Origin: Allium sativum
Taxonomy: Eukaryota; Streptophyta; Magnoliopsida; Asparagales; Amaryllidaceae
Reading direction: 5' to 3'
DNA: 64,000 nucleotides
Assembly (NCBI GenBank): GCA_030737875.1
Contig: CM060923.1
Span: 37,192,501 to 37,256,500, forward strand
The stretch's first letter is position 1; each line of letters begins with the position of its first letter. The position numbers were made by a program, and so were the translations under genes. Below, in pieces: positions 1 through 11,520 of this stretch. Below the pieces are notes generated by a model that saw only the letters and a list, made by a program, of their open reading frames with translations, did no database searches and was not told the DNA's origin.

Positions 1-1240
1 ATCCCAACCTATTTATCCCATGAAGTAAAACTGGTAATACTTCATATCTAACACCACAGTGTTATCGGTAAATTCAATTACCATTTCACGTTCAAATCTA
101 ATTAAAGATTTACTATCGCCTGGAGCAAAACTGGTGATACTCCATTTCGATTATTTCAATCTAATTAAAGATTCATTAAAACTCCACTTAGTTTTAATCT
201 GTGACTGGGTTAAAGAATCAGTGTCATTTAAAACACGGTTCACGATAAACCCAAAATCACATCACATTTCAATCAGTCCCTAATTGTAAATTAGCAAGTG
301 AGCAATTCCCTAAGTATGAATCCCGAAGGCCGAAACCAACATCAGATCAATACCTCGGAAACTATTCAACTTAACTAATCTCCAGTTAGTTTCTGATTTT
401 CTTAACTCCTTTAGGTCTAAGAACTGTATTATTGAAGATACCGTTCACGACAACCCAAAATCACATTTCATCAATGATCGGGTTAAAGAACGAGTGTTAT
501 TTAAAACACTGTCCACGATAAACCCAAAAATCAATATCGATTCAATTCCAATTAAATATTATTTAATTGGTACACTTCATTAAATCTAAATAAAAGGATT
601 TAATCATTTCTCAACTGGGTTCAAGAACAGTGTTAGTGAAGACACCATTCACGACAAACCCAAATCACATTTGATATTCAATATAAGGCTCTGAATAGAA
701 GATATATCGGCTTATATTCAATATCAAATTCTACGATTAACAAATGTCGTATTGGAAATAACGATACAAATATATCTTTCAAATTTCCATAACAACACCT
801 GTATAATCACGAATTCCAACATCGAAATATTCCGAAGACAACTTCGATTCAAATCCACTCCAATGCAATCATTGGATATTCTGGTTATTTTTAAAACCCT
901 TTTCTAATTCAATTTATTTATTTAAAAATAAATAGAATTTTAATTCTAGTTCAAAACTAGTTCATTTCGATAAAAATCTATTTTTATCTTTTCAAATATG
1001 GAGTTTTTCATCCCAATTCTTTCTAAATCATTTCTTATGATTTTACATAAATTATTACTATTTTTAATAATTTTATCAAGGCCCGTACAGTCGATTTCCA
1101 TCAATGGCCATCGAACTGCACTTACAGCGACCTTTTTCGAATTTGATTTGGACATAATTCCAAATCCAACCGTTAGATTTCAAATTTCCAATATTCGTTA
1201 GAAAGCTCTTTTCGATACGAACCCAACGGTTCCGGTTTTA

Positions 1241-1265
1241 GGAGAATCCGACGGTCGGATCTCCC
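1241..1265. other. GATCCGAC palindrome in LTR
   Basis: Near-perfect inverted repeat: GGAGAATCCGAC followed by GTCGGATCTCC, sharing a central G. The same palindrome recurs at 7144-7168 and twice in the solo LTR (45197-45222 and 45433-45458), each time near a CCAACGGTT motif. Confidence 0.7.
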
Positions 1266-1713
1266 GCAATGTCCGTTTGAAATAAATGGTCGAAATTCAC
1301 GAACTGCCGCGGCGCGACGCGTTCTATTCAGGCCGTTATATTATATATATATATAATATATAATATATATTTCGTCGATTTCTATTTAAAACGAATTATA
1401 TAAATAGTTTTAAATTCGTTTCAAATTCTATTTCAACTTCTATTTCAATTCAAAGCAAAATTGAATTCTTCTTTATAAATTCATTTTAAAATTCATTTCT
1501 ATCCAATTCGAATTTCAATTCAATTTGAATTCATTTCAATTCGCTTTCAATTCAATTCATTTCGAAATCGTTTTCAATTCATTTCATTTCGAAATCGTTT
1601 TCAATCGTTTACGTCAAAATGGCGTCAATCTAATCAACACGGCTTCATAAATTTCTATTTTCAAATATTCTATTTCAAATATTTCTTTTTCAAAAATAGT
1701 TGTTATTGTCAAA

Positions 1714-1975
1714 ATATTTCGTTCAACACATGACCAATCTCAATGGATGAGTACTGTCAACACATGAACTTTTATTTTATATCGATAAAGATGTAAATTT
1801 TATTACTAAAATATTTCGTTCAACACATGACCAATCTCAATGGATGAGATTGTCAACACATGAACTTTTATTTTATATCGATAAAGATGTAAATTTTATT
1901 ACTAAAATATTTCGTTCAACACATGACCAATCTCAATGGATGAGATTGTCAACACATGAACTTTTATTTTATAAT
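1714..1975. repeat. ~96-bp tandem repeat, about 2.7 units
   Basis: Units start at 1714, 1811 and 1907. Each contains CAACACATGACC, CAATGGATGAG, CAACACATGAAC and a small hairpin around ATCGATAAAGATG. The minus strand of CAACACATGAAC is the GTTCATGTGTTG motif repeated at 44570-45060 in the related solo LTR. The second LTR has the same array at 7615-7877. Confidence 0.9.
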
Positions 1976-2862
1976 ATTCTTTATTTTTCAAAATTGGAAT
2001 GAGGCCCAATCAATCACCATATAAAATTAATTATAAGGATTTTCATACAACACATGTATATAATAGCATTGAAAATAATCAACCATCAACCAAAGTGCAC
2101 TACACTGTATAAGCATCAAATATAGATATTCAACGCTTATAACAGCCTGTCAATCAATCGATCGACATATTTAATCAATCAGGATGAGTGAACTTCAAAT
2201 TTCATCCCAACACCCGTGTGGGGTTTCAAACAATCAAACACAGATTTTTATTCGTGCAGTTGGGCGATGTGTGAAATTTATCGACCCAATCAATGTCCTT
2301 CAAATAGGTGTACATAAACAAACCGTCTGGTTTGTAAATGAATATTTATTTATTCACATTCACGTTAAAAATTATATTTTTAACGACAAAACATTTTATT
2401 CCAACATATGAATCTCTATTCAGTTCATTCTTTAAATAAAATGATGCTTCTATTTTTCTAACTTATTTTAGAAAATTTCGGCGGCATAACGGCACGATAC
2501 TAGAAACGGGACGAGGCCTAGCCTTATCCCCGGTCTAGTGAAGGCCCACGCCATTCACACATCAATCAAACCATTCAATTTCACTCAAACAATTCAATTC
2601 AATCACATAATCGAACTAATCTATGCAACCAAACAAACAAGTCCATGGTTTGTGGACGATTGTGTCGGGTGCTACTAAACACCGTCTGCATCCTAGTATA
2701 TATATATATATATAACTAGAAATTAAATTGAAGAGTGAGAAATTCTCACAGAAAGCTATCCTAGCTCCACGGCACTTCCAATGCAGGAAATCTTCAACGT
2801 TCTTGCCCTTTCGCCATCTTCGTTGCCCGTAGCCACTACATATAAAAATCATATTTTTATTT

Positions 2863-2998
2863 CGAAGTTCAATATATAAAAATTCTATTTTTCTATCGAA
2901 GTTCAATATATAAAAATTCTATTTTTCTATCGAAGTTCAATATATAAAAATTCTATTTTTCTATCGAAGTTCAATATATAAAAATTCTATTTTTATAA
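2863..2998. repeat. 34-bp tandem repeat, 4 units
   Basis: Units begin with CGAAGTTCAATATATAAAAA at 2863, 2897, 2931 and 2965. Each contains an AAAAATTCTATTTTT mini-hairpin. Present again at 8762-8897. Confidence 0.92.
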
Positions 2999-3567
2999 CG
3001 CTATTCTCTATATAAAGATTTCGCCTTTTCTAAAATATAGATTTCATCATTATAAAAAAAAATCATCACTTTACTTCAACGTATATAAAATAAAAATCAG
3101 ATTTTTATTTCGCTACATGTACAAAGATGATATCTTTATATCCTCTATCCTATAAAGATTATATTTTTAATACTTTAAAAATATAAAAATCATATTTTTA
3201 CTTCTTCTACTCAATAAAAATCCCGTCTTTCCTATTTTAAAGATATGATCTTTATTTAACAAGTTCAAATCTTTTTCTTTTAAAAGATTAAAACCTTTTT
3301 CTATTTTCTTTAAAAATCAGTTTTTAAATTCTTTTCAAAAAAATTCTGTTTTTACATTCTAAAAAAAACAGTTTTTAAATCTTAAACAAATCAGTTTTTA
3401 AAATTCTTTCAAAAAAATTCTGTTTTATACTAAAATAAAATTCAGTTTTATACTAAAATAAAATTCAGTTTTATACACTTAAAAAAAATCAGTTTTCAGT
3501 TTTTAAACATATATATAAAAAACGAAACCTTAGAATTAAAATAAAATAAAGTAAAAACAACTTACAG

Positions 3568-3860
3568 TGGATGATTGGGGGGGAAGATGGGGTTGCTCGC
3601 GTCTTCGGGCGGAGGCGGGGCCCTCCTGGGCGGCGCTGGCCATGGGGTGGGGGGTCTGGGACGCATCGAAGAGGGGGGGAATTGTCACGTCGTTGGATGA
3701 TGGGGGGGGGGGTAGCTGCTGTGCGATCGCTCAGGGGGGGGCGCGCCTCTCCGGCGGCGGTGGGAAGCCCCAGGCGGCGGCGGTTTAGGGGGAGGCGACG
3801 GAGAATTAGGTTTTCTTTTTTTTTTCTTCCTGAATTGATTTTGAACGGGGGGGGGGGGGG
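3568..3860 (+). other. G-run-rich, quadruplex-prone block
   Basis: Many runs of four to fourteen G on the + strand within an otherwise AT-rich LTR, so the element transcript would be C-rich here. GC-rich frames through this block (for example 3571-3906) are composition artefacts. Run lengths differ between the two LTRs. Confidence 0.8.
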
Positions 3861-4796
3861 GTCTGATATGAATAAAGAAAGGGGTTTTTTTTATTTTTAT
3901 TTTTAATTATTTTATTATTTAATTTTCAAAAAGGTACCTTTACATACGACCTTGAAACGAGGTCCACCGCTTGTCGTCCATAGCGTATTACCCCCATTCC
4001 GAACACAATGGGATATGTACCGCAAGCTGATTCAACTGTTTGAATCAGTTTCCGTTTAATTTGCATTTAAATCACTATATTGAATTTTAAACATACATTT
4101 CAAATTACCGGGGTCACATACTAACTCTATAAATTGCAGAAAAATATTTTCTAGCTTCGCATTGACGATACGGTCCTAACAAAACTAGTTTCGTCGAATT
4201 CTGAGACCGTTAGAAAAATGGCCATTTTCCAGTCGATTAAAATCAACTTAAACTGGTCAAACGCGTTTTCCTTTGCCACGCTCACATATTGATTCGAAAA
4301 ATTATGAAATTTGGAATCTAGCAATAACTTAACATCACGGACCCAACAAAACTGGTTTCGTCGAAATCCGAGGTCGTTTGCAAAATGTCCATTTTTAAGG
4401 GCCTGAATTCCATAGCGACTATTCAGAATTTTCAACTGGACATATCTTTTGATTCCCGCTATGAAATTTCGATTTTTCGGATTCGATAGAAAGATATTAT
4501 CAATTAGATCCTATCATTTTTGGTTTCACTAAAATCCGGATTGTTTCGCACCCGGTACATTCAATTGAAGTTTGAAATCGAATTATCGAACTACCGCGCC
4601 ATTTTCAATTCTATTTATAATTATATATAAATATTTATATTCTAACGACGACGCATATAACTATATACGTTTGAATTATATTCAAAATAAATTTCTCGTC
4701 GATATTATTTAAAATAATTCATTTTAAATAATCAAAATTCGCTAAAATTGCCAAAATAAAAATTTTAAACTGGCCCAGATTTTGCGGGTTATTACA

Positions 4797-4811
4797 ATCT
4801 CCCCCACTTAA
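4797..4811 (-). other. Polypurine tract
   Basis: Minus strand reads AAGTGGGGGAGAT directly before the 3' LTR start TGTAATAACCC. This is the normal plus-strand priming site and matches the tract of element B at 34961-34977. Confidence 0.85.
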
Positions 4812-5822
4812 AACTTTTCGTCCCCGAAAAGGAACAAAGTCGAAAGTGGTTTGATTATTCAACTCTACGTTCGATCTGGCTTCCATTCTCCAACTTTTCA
4901 GTTTCTGAGAATTTTCAAAATTTCAAAAATTTGGCTAACACCCTAAATTTTCGAAAAATTTCGCCATAACCTCCCCTGCACCGGGAGCATCGGGGAATTT
5001 CAAATAGCTTCCCCGGTCCTTCAGATCTCAAAAAGAAAAAGAAAAAGCCAAGCGGCTAGCCAATAGGCTCACAAAATCATCATCACCCAAACAAAACAGG
5101 AAATTATGTAGTAAACATGTACCTATTTGTCGGGCAAACAAATTTTATTCTCTGCTCTAGCCTCCTTGCTATGACCTGTTCAATGATATATATGTATATG
5201 CAAGCAAATGCAACCAATTTTCAATACAATTCACTATTCGGTTCAATTAGGCTAAATGGCTGAAAATTAGCAAACAAATAAACAAACAACACAAACATCA
5301 ATCAATTAGTGAATTATCATTTTAAATTCATAACTTTGATATATATACAAAAATCATGTTTTTGATGCCAACTCACAACAATGTGTTCTAACTATATATA
5401 AGTTTTGGTTCTCACACCAGCCAAATGGAAATATATAGAAAATCACACCTTCGAAACACGAACATAAATGTTGATGATGCGATCGCTATCATCAATAATA
5501 TCTCCGGGCGACTAGAGTGTGATGCTATATCTATCCAGTATATTAAAACTTCGACTATACGTTCATGACGCGTATACGCGAAATCTATATATACTCGATT
5601 GTCCAAATTCAAGATAAATAAATAATCAAATACGTATAAAGAGATTTAAATTTTCAAAACAAAATTGCTTTCATTTGAAAAATATACTCTTCACACTCGT
5701 TCTAGGATACTACTGATCCCATCTCTAACGAGTCATTCTAACTGGATATTGCTAACCCAATATCTGATGAATTCTTTCGTATAGTTCTAATGTGTCTTGT
5801 TCTCTGAGCTTTGTAAACCAAA
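4812..5822 (-). other. Non-coding internal region of the left element
   Basis: About 1 kb of AT-rich DNA between primer site and polypurine tract. There is no open frame of note, no zinc knuckle and no polymerase motif. It probably carries only signals for packaging or reverse transcription, which is an inference from the structure. Confidence 0.75.
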
Positions 5823-5834
5823 GCTCTGATACCA
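5823..5834 (-). other. Primer-binding site, initiator-Met tRNA
   Basis: Minus strand reads TGGTATCAGAGC, complementary to the 3' end of plant initiator methionine tRNA, two bases inside the 5' LTR. This is where minus-strand DNA synthesis would start. Confidence 0.9.
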
Positions 5835-7143
5835 CGTGTAACAACCCTCAACTAGTCGAGATTAACGAACCTTACCGAAGTAATCATTGGTTTTAATTTC
5901 CCAATCCCAACCTATTTATCCCATGAAGTAAAACTGGTAATACTTCATATCTAACACCACAGTGTTATCGGTAAATTCAATTACCATTTCACGTTCAAAT
6001 CTAATTAAAGATTTACTATCGCCTGGAGCAAAACTGGTGATACTCCATTTCGATTATTTCAATCTAATTAAAGATTCATTAAAACTCCACTTAGTTTTAA
6101 TCTGTGACTGGGTTAAAGAATCAGTGTCATTTAAAACACGGTTCACGATAAACCCAAAATCACATCACATTTCAATCAGTCCCTAATTGTAAATTAGCAA
6201 GTGAGCAATTCCCTAAGTATGAATCCCGAAGGCCGAAACCAACATCAGATCAATACCTCGGAAACTATTCAACTTAACTAATCTCCAGTTAGTTTCTGAT
6301 TTTCTTAACTCCTTTAGGTCTAAGAACTGTATTATTGAAGATACCGTTCACGACAACCCAAAATCACATTTCATCAATGATCGGGTTAAAGAACGAGTGT
6401 TATTTAAAACACTGTCCACGATAAACCCAAAAATCAATATCGATTCAATTCCAATTAAATATTATTTAATTGGTACACTTCATTAAATCTAAATAAAAGG
6501 ATTTAATCATTTCTCAACTGGGTTCAAGAACAGTGTTAGTGAAGACACCATTCACGACAAACCCAAATCACATTTGATATTCAATATAAGGCTCTGAATA
6601 GAAGATATATCGGCTTATATTCAATATCAAATTCTACGATTAACAAATGTCGTATTGGAAATAACGATACAAATATATCTTTCAAATTTCCATAACAACA
6701 CCTGTATAATCACGAATTCCAACATCGAAATATTCCGAAGACAACTTCGATTCAAATCCACTCCAATGCAATCATTGGATATTCTGGTTATTTTTAAAAC
6801 CCTTTTCTAATTCAATTTATTTATTTAAAAATAAATAGAATTTTAATTCTAGTTCAAAACTAGTTCATTTCGATAAAAATCTATTTTTATCTTTTCAAAT
6901 ATGGAGTTTTTCATCCCAATTCTTTCTAAATCATTTCTTATGATTTTACATAAATTATTACTATTTTTAATAATTTTATCAAGGCCCGTACAGTCGATTT
7001 CCATCAATGGCCATCGAACTGCACTTACAACGACCTTTTTCGAATTTGATTTGGACATAATTCCAAATCCAACCGTTAGATTTCAAATTTCCAATATTCG
7101 TTAGAAAGCTCTTTTCGATACGAACCCAACGGTTCCGGTTTTA

Positions 7144-7168
7144 GGAGAATCCGACGGTCGGATCTCCC
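7144..7168. other. GATCCGAC palindrome, second LTR
   Basis: Same sequence and context as 1241-1265. Confidence 0.7.
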
Positions 7169-7614
7169 GCAATGTCCGTTTGAAATAAATGGTCGAAATT
7201 CACGAACTACCGCGGCGCGACGCGTTCTATTCAGGCCGTTATATTATATATATAATATATATAATATATATTTCGTCGATTTCTATTTAAAACGAATTAT
7301 ATAAATAGTTTTAAATTCGTTTCAAATTCTATTTCAACTTCTATTTCAATTCAAAGCAAAATTGAATTCTTCTTTATAAATTCGTTTTAAAATTCATTTC
7401 TATCCAATTCGAATTTCAATTCAATTTGAATTCATTTCAATTCGCTTTCAATTCAATTCATTTCGAAATCGTTTTCAATTCATTTCATTTCGAAATCGTT
7501 TTCAATCGTTTACGTCAAAATGGCGTCAATCTAATCAACACGGCTTCATAAATTTCTATTTTCAAATATTCTATTTCAAATATTTCTTTTTCAAAAATAG
7601 TTGTTATTGTCAAA

Positions 7615-7877
7615 ATATTTCGTTCAACACATGACCAATCTCAATGGATGAGTACTGTCAACACATGAACTTTTATTTTATATCGATAAAGATGTAAATT
7701 TTATTACTAAAATATTTCGTTCAACACATGACCAATCTCAATGGATGAGATTGTCAACACATGAACTTTTATTTTATATCGATAAAGATGTAAATTTTAT
7801 TACTAAAATATTTCGTTCAACACATGACCAATCTCAATGGATGAGATTGTCAACACATGAACTTTTATTTTATAATA
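7615..7877. repeat. ~96-bp tandem repeat, second LTR copy
   Basis: Same three units as 1714-1975, including the 1-bp longer first unit (GAGTACTGTC against GAGATTGTC), so the array was fixed before this copy transposed. Confidence 0.9.
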
Positions 7878-8761
7878 TTCTTTATTTTTCAAAATTGGAA
7901 TGAGGCCCAATCAATCACCATATAAAATTAATTATAAGGATTTTCATACAACACATGTATATAATAGCATTGAAAATAATCAACCATCAACCAAAGTGCA
8001 CTACACTGTATAAGCATCAAATATAGATATTCAACGCTTATAACAGCCTGTCAATCAATCGATCGACATATTTAATCAATCAGGATGAGTGAACTTCAAA
8101 TTTCATCCCAACACCCGTGTGGGGTTTCAAACAATCAAACACAGATTTTTATTCGTGCAGTTGGGCGATGTGTGAAATTTATCGACCCAATCAATGTCCT
8201 TCAAATAGGTGTACATAAACAAACCGTCTGGTTTGTAAATGAATATTTATTTATTCACATTCACGTTAAAAATTATATTTTTAACGACAAAACATTTTAT
8301 TCCAACATATGAATCTCTATTCAGTTCATTCTTTAAATAAAATGATGCTTCTATTTTTCTAACTTATTTTAGAAAATTTCGGCGGCATAACGGCACGATA
8401 CTAGAAACGGGACGAGGCCTAGCCTTATCCCCGGTCTAGTGAAGGCCCACGCCATTCACACATCAATCAAACCATTCAATTTCACTCAAACAATTCAATT
8501 CAATCACATAATCGAACTAATCTATGCAACCAAACAAACAAGTCCATGGTTTGTGGACGATTGTGTCGGGTGCTACTAAACACCGTCTGCATCCTAGTAT
8601 ATATATATATATAACTAGAAATTAAATTGAAGAGTGAGAAATTCTCACAGAAAGCTATCCTAGCTCCACGGCACTTCCAATGCAGGAAATCTTCAACGTT
8701 CTTGCCCTTTCGCCATCTTCGTTGCCCGTAGCCACTACATATAAAAATCATATTTTTATTT

Positions 8762-8897
8762 CGAAGTTCAATATATAAAAATTCTATTTTTCTATCGAAG
8801 TTCAATATATAAAAATTCTATTTTTCTATCGAAGTTCAATATATAAAAATTCTATTTTTCTATCGAAGTTCAATATATAAAAATTCTATTTTTATAA
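8762..8897. repeat. 34-bp tandem repeat, second LTR copy
   Basis: Four units identical in layout to 2863-2998. Confidence 0.9.
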
Positions 8898-9467
8898 CGC
8901 TATTCTCTATATAAAGATTTCGCCTTTTCTAAAATATAGATTTCATCATTATAAAAAAAAATCATCACTTTACTTCAACGTATATAAAATAAAAATCAGA
9001 TTTTTATTTCGCTACATGTACAAAGATGATATCTTTATATCCTCTATCCTATAAAGATTATATTTTTAATACTTTAAAAATATAAAAATCATATTTTTAC
9101 TTCTTCTACTCAATAAAAATCCCGTCTTTCCTATTTTAAAGATATGATCTTTATTTTAGCAAGTTCAAATCTTTTTCTTTTAAAAGATTAAAACCTTTTT
9201 CTATTTTCTTTAAAAATCAGTTTTTAAATTCTTTTCAAAAAAATTCTGTTTTTACATTCTAAAAAAAACAGTTTTTAAATCTTAAACAAATCAGTTTTTA
9301 AAATTCTTTCAAAAAAATTCTGTTTTATACTAAAATAAAATTCAGTTTTATACTAAAATAAAATTCAGTTTTATACACTTAAAAAAAATCAGTTTTCAGT
9401 TTTTAAACATATATATAAAAAACGAAACCTTAGAATTAAAATAAAATAAAGTAAAAACAACTTACAG

Positions 9468-9761
9468 TGGATGATTGGGGGGGAAGATGGGGTTGCTCGC
9501 GTCTTCGGGCGGAGGCGGGGCCCTCCTGGGCGGCGCTGGCCATGGGGTGGGGGTCTGGGACGCATCGAAGAGGGGGGGGGGGGAATTGTCGCGTCGTTGG
9601 ATGATGGGGGGGGGTAGCTGCTGTGCGATCGCTCAGGGGGGGGCGCGCCTCTCCGGCGGCGGCGGGAAGCCCCAGGCGGCGGCGGTTTAGGGGGAGGCGA
9701 CGGAGAATTATGTTTTTTTTTTTTTTCTTCCTGAATTGATTTTGAACGGGGGGGGGGGGGG
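9468..9761 (+). other. G-run-rich block, second LTR
   Basis: Counterpart of 3568-3860. Several G runs and a following T run have changed length between the LTRs, as expected for homopolymers. Confidence 0.8.
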
Positions 9762-10696
9762 TCTGATATGAATAAAGAAAGGGGGTTTTTTTATTTTTAT
9801 TTTTAATTATTTTATTATTTAATTTTCAAAAAGGTACCTTTACATACGACCTCGAAACGAGGTCCACCGCCTGTCGTCCATAGCGTATTACCCCCATTCC
9901 GAACACAATGGGATATGTACCGCAAGCTGATTCGACTGTTTGAATCAGTTTCCGTTTAATTTGCATTTAAATCACTATATTGAATTTTAAACATACATTT
10001 CAAATTACCGGGGTCACATACTAACTCTATAAATTGCAGAAAAATATTTTCTAGCTTCGCATTGACGATACGGTCCTAACAAAACTAGTTTCGTCGAATT
10101 CTGAGACCGTTAGAAAAATGGCCATTTTCCAGTCGATTAAAATCAACTGAAACTGGTCAAACGCGTTTTCCTTTGCCACGCTCACATATTGATTCGAAAA
10201 ATTATGAAATTTGGAATCTAGCAATAACTTAACATCACGGACCCAACAAAACTGGTTTCGTCGAAATCCGAGGTCGTTTGCAAAATGTCCATTTTTAAGG
10301 GCCTGAATTCCATAGCGACTATTCAGAATTTTCAACTGGACATATCTTTTGATTCCCGCTATGAAATTTCGATTTTTCGGATTCGATAGAAAGATATTAT
10401 CAATTAGATCCTATCATTTTTGGTTTCACTAAAATCCGGATTGTTTCGCACCCGGTACATTCAATTGAAGTTTGAAATCGAATTATCGAACTACCGCGCC
10501 ATTTTCAATTCTATTTATAATTATATATAAATATTTATATTCTAACGACGACGCATATAACTATATACGTTTGAATTATATTCAAAATAAATTTCTCGTC
10601 GATATTATTTAAAATAATTCATTTTAAATAATCAAAATTCGCTAAAATTGCCAAAATAAAAATTTTAAACTGGCCCAGATTTTGCGGGTTATTACA

Positions 10697-11520
10697 ACAC
10701 CATAAATATCTATATGAAGTTTCATAAACTTCAGCAACTGTCCATTATGTGGATTCATTTGGTAATAAAATTGCGGGATTAAAATCATTGGTAGTAAACT
10801 TACCATTACCATGATGTTGGTATATTGATAAACTTCTCAATATTTGCTGCCAAGTGTTTGGTAATGTGTAATATCAATATATATTTACCATTACGATAAT
10901 AGACCTATGTTTTTATACCTGCTAAGTGAGGATAATTTCAAATAAAAGGCATATAATTTTAGGTACATTTTTCATGAAAATGCTATGTCAAAAAACGTTG
11001 AACTTTTATAATTAGACAAGTATATACTTATGTTCTGCACAGAGTATTTTAAAAAAGTTACAAATATTTTTATAAAACTAAATCTATTATGCATCGGCAA
11101 ACTTGTAAACATAGTAGTATCATATAGTAGCTTATTATTTGTAAATGTGTAATTTTTATTATGTTAAAAAAATGAAAGGTCACTACAGACAACGACAGAC
11201 CGTCTATCTTTGGAAGGTAATGGTTCGACCTTGTTATGTTATTTGCATGATTTTATATTTGTATAAAAATATTTAGATTTTCATTTTTTATAGGTAATAA
11301 TAGTTCAGTACTTATTACTTTTAGCACTTAATATATACTTTTTGAGTAAACAAATAAAAACTAGTATTTTTACTTGTTTTTTAAATTAATAAATTTCAAC
11401 ATATAAACGTTTATACTTGTAGATTTTGACTTCAGTATTTAGCTTTTAGTGCAAATTCTTGGAAAAGATTGAGATTAAAAAAATATTAATTTTTAAAGAG
11501 GAAAAGAGAAAAATAGTCTC
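10697..11520. other. AT-rich intergenic DNA
   Basis: No gene, terminal repeat or conserved motif recognised between the left element and the LINE-like remnant. Confidence 0.5.

Larger units (their letters stand above)
1..4796 (-). repeat. 3' LTR of the left element (partial at window edge)
   Basis: Direct-repeat copy of 5904-10696 with very few differences. It ends in GGGTTATTACA at 4796. It contains, in + order, a palindrome around 1241-1265, an (AT)n stretch near 1333-1372, three ~96-bp tandem units (1714-1975), four 34-bp units (2863-2998), an array of AT mini-hairpins (about 2830-3520) and a G-run-rich block (3568-3860). Read on the minus strand, the last ~1 kb (4796 to about 3900) is the U3-like start and is similar to the start of the solo LTR at 42570. 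Short ORFs in it are not supported as genes. Confidence 0.9.
1..10696 (-). mobile_element. Non-autonomous large-LTR retrotransposon (LARD-like), minus strand
   Basis: Two direct repeats about 5.9 kb apart flank a short middle. On the minus strand the order is 5' LTR (10696 to 5837), a primer-binding site matching initiator-Met tRNA (5834 to 5823), about 1.04 kb of non-coding DNA, a polypurine tract (about 4811 to 4797), then the 3' LTR (4796 to 1, lacking its last ~67 bases, which lie outside the window). LTR ends are TGTAACAACCC and GGGTTATTACA, a short inverted repeat with TG/CA termini. No gag or pol is present, so proteins must come from another element. LTRs near 4.86 kb around a 1-kb interior are unusually lopsided even for LARD elements. 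The two LTRs differ by only a dozen or so substitutions plus run-length changes, so insertion was recent. The left target duplication cannot be checked. Confidence 0.88.
5837..10696 (-). repeat. 5' LTR of the left element (complete)
   Basis: Full 4860-bp copy bounded by TGTAACAACCC (5837) and GGGTTATTACA (10696). It carries the same internal landmarks as the left copy: palindrome 7144-7168, 96-bp units 7615-7877, 34-bp units 8762-8897 and G-rich block 9468-9761. The primer-binding site lies two bases beyond its left edge, which fixes this copy as the 5' LTR on the minus strand. The base run after it (ACACC at 10697) would be the target duplication, but its partner is outside the window. Confidence 0.9.

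Noticed and set aside
2863..2998. CRISPR-like direct repeats
   Set aside because: Units are contiguous without unique spacers, AT-rich and inside a plant LTR.
3571..3906. GC-rich 111-codon frame, + strand
   Set aside because: Arises from G runs. It is not kept with the same length in the second LTR and shows no domain.
4151..4435. 94-codon minus-strand frame present in both LTRs of the left element (also 10051-10335)
   Set aside because: The homologous U3 stretch at about 42920-43190 has an in-frame stop (GGAATTTGACG against GGATTTCGACG), so the frame is not conserved. It is simply shared LTR sequence.
5823..5834. tRNA gene at TGGTATCAGAGC sites (also 29849 and 62591)
   Set aside because: These are only primer-binding sites complementary to tRNA ends. 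No cloverleaf is present.
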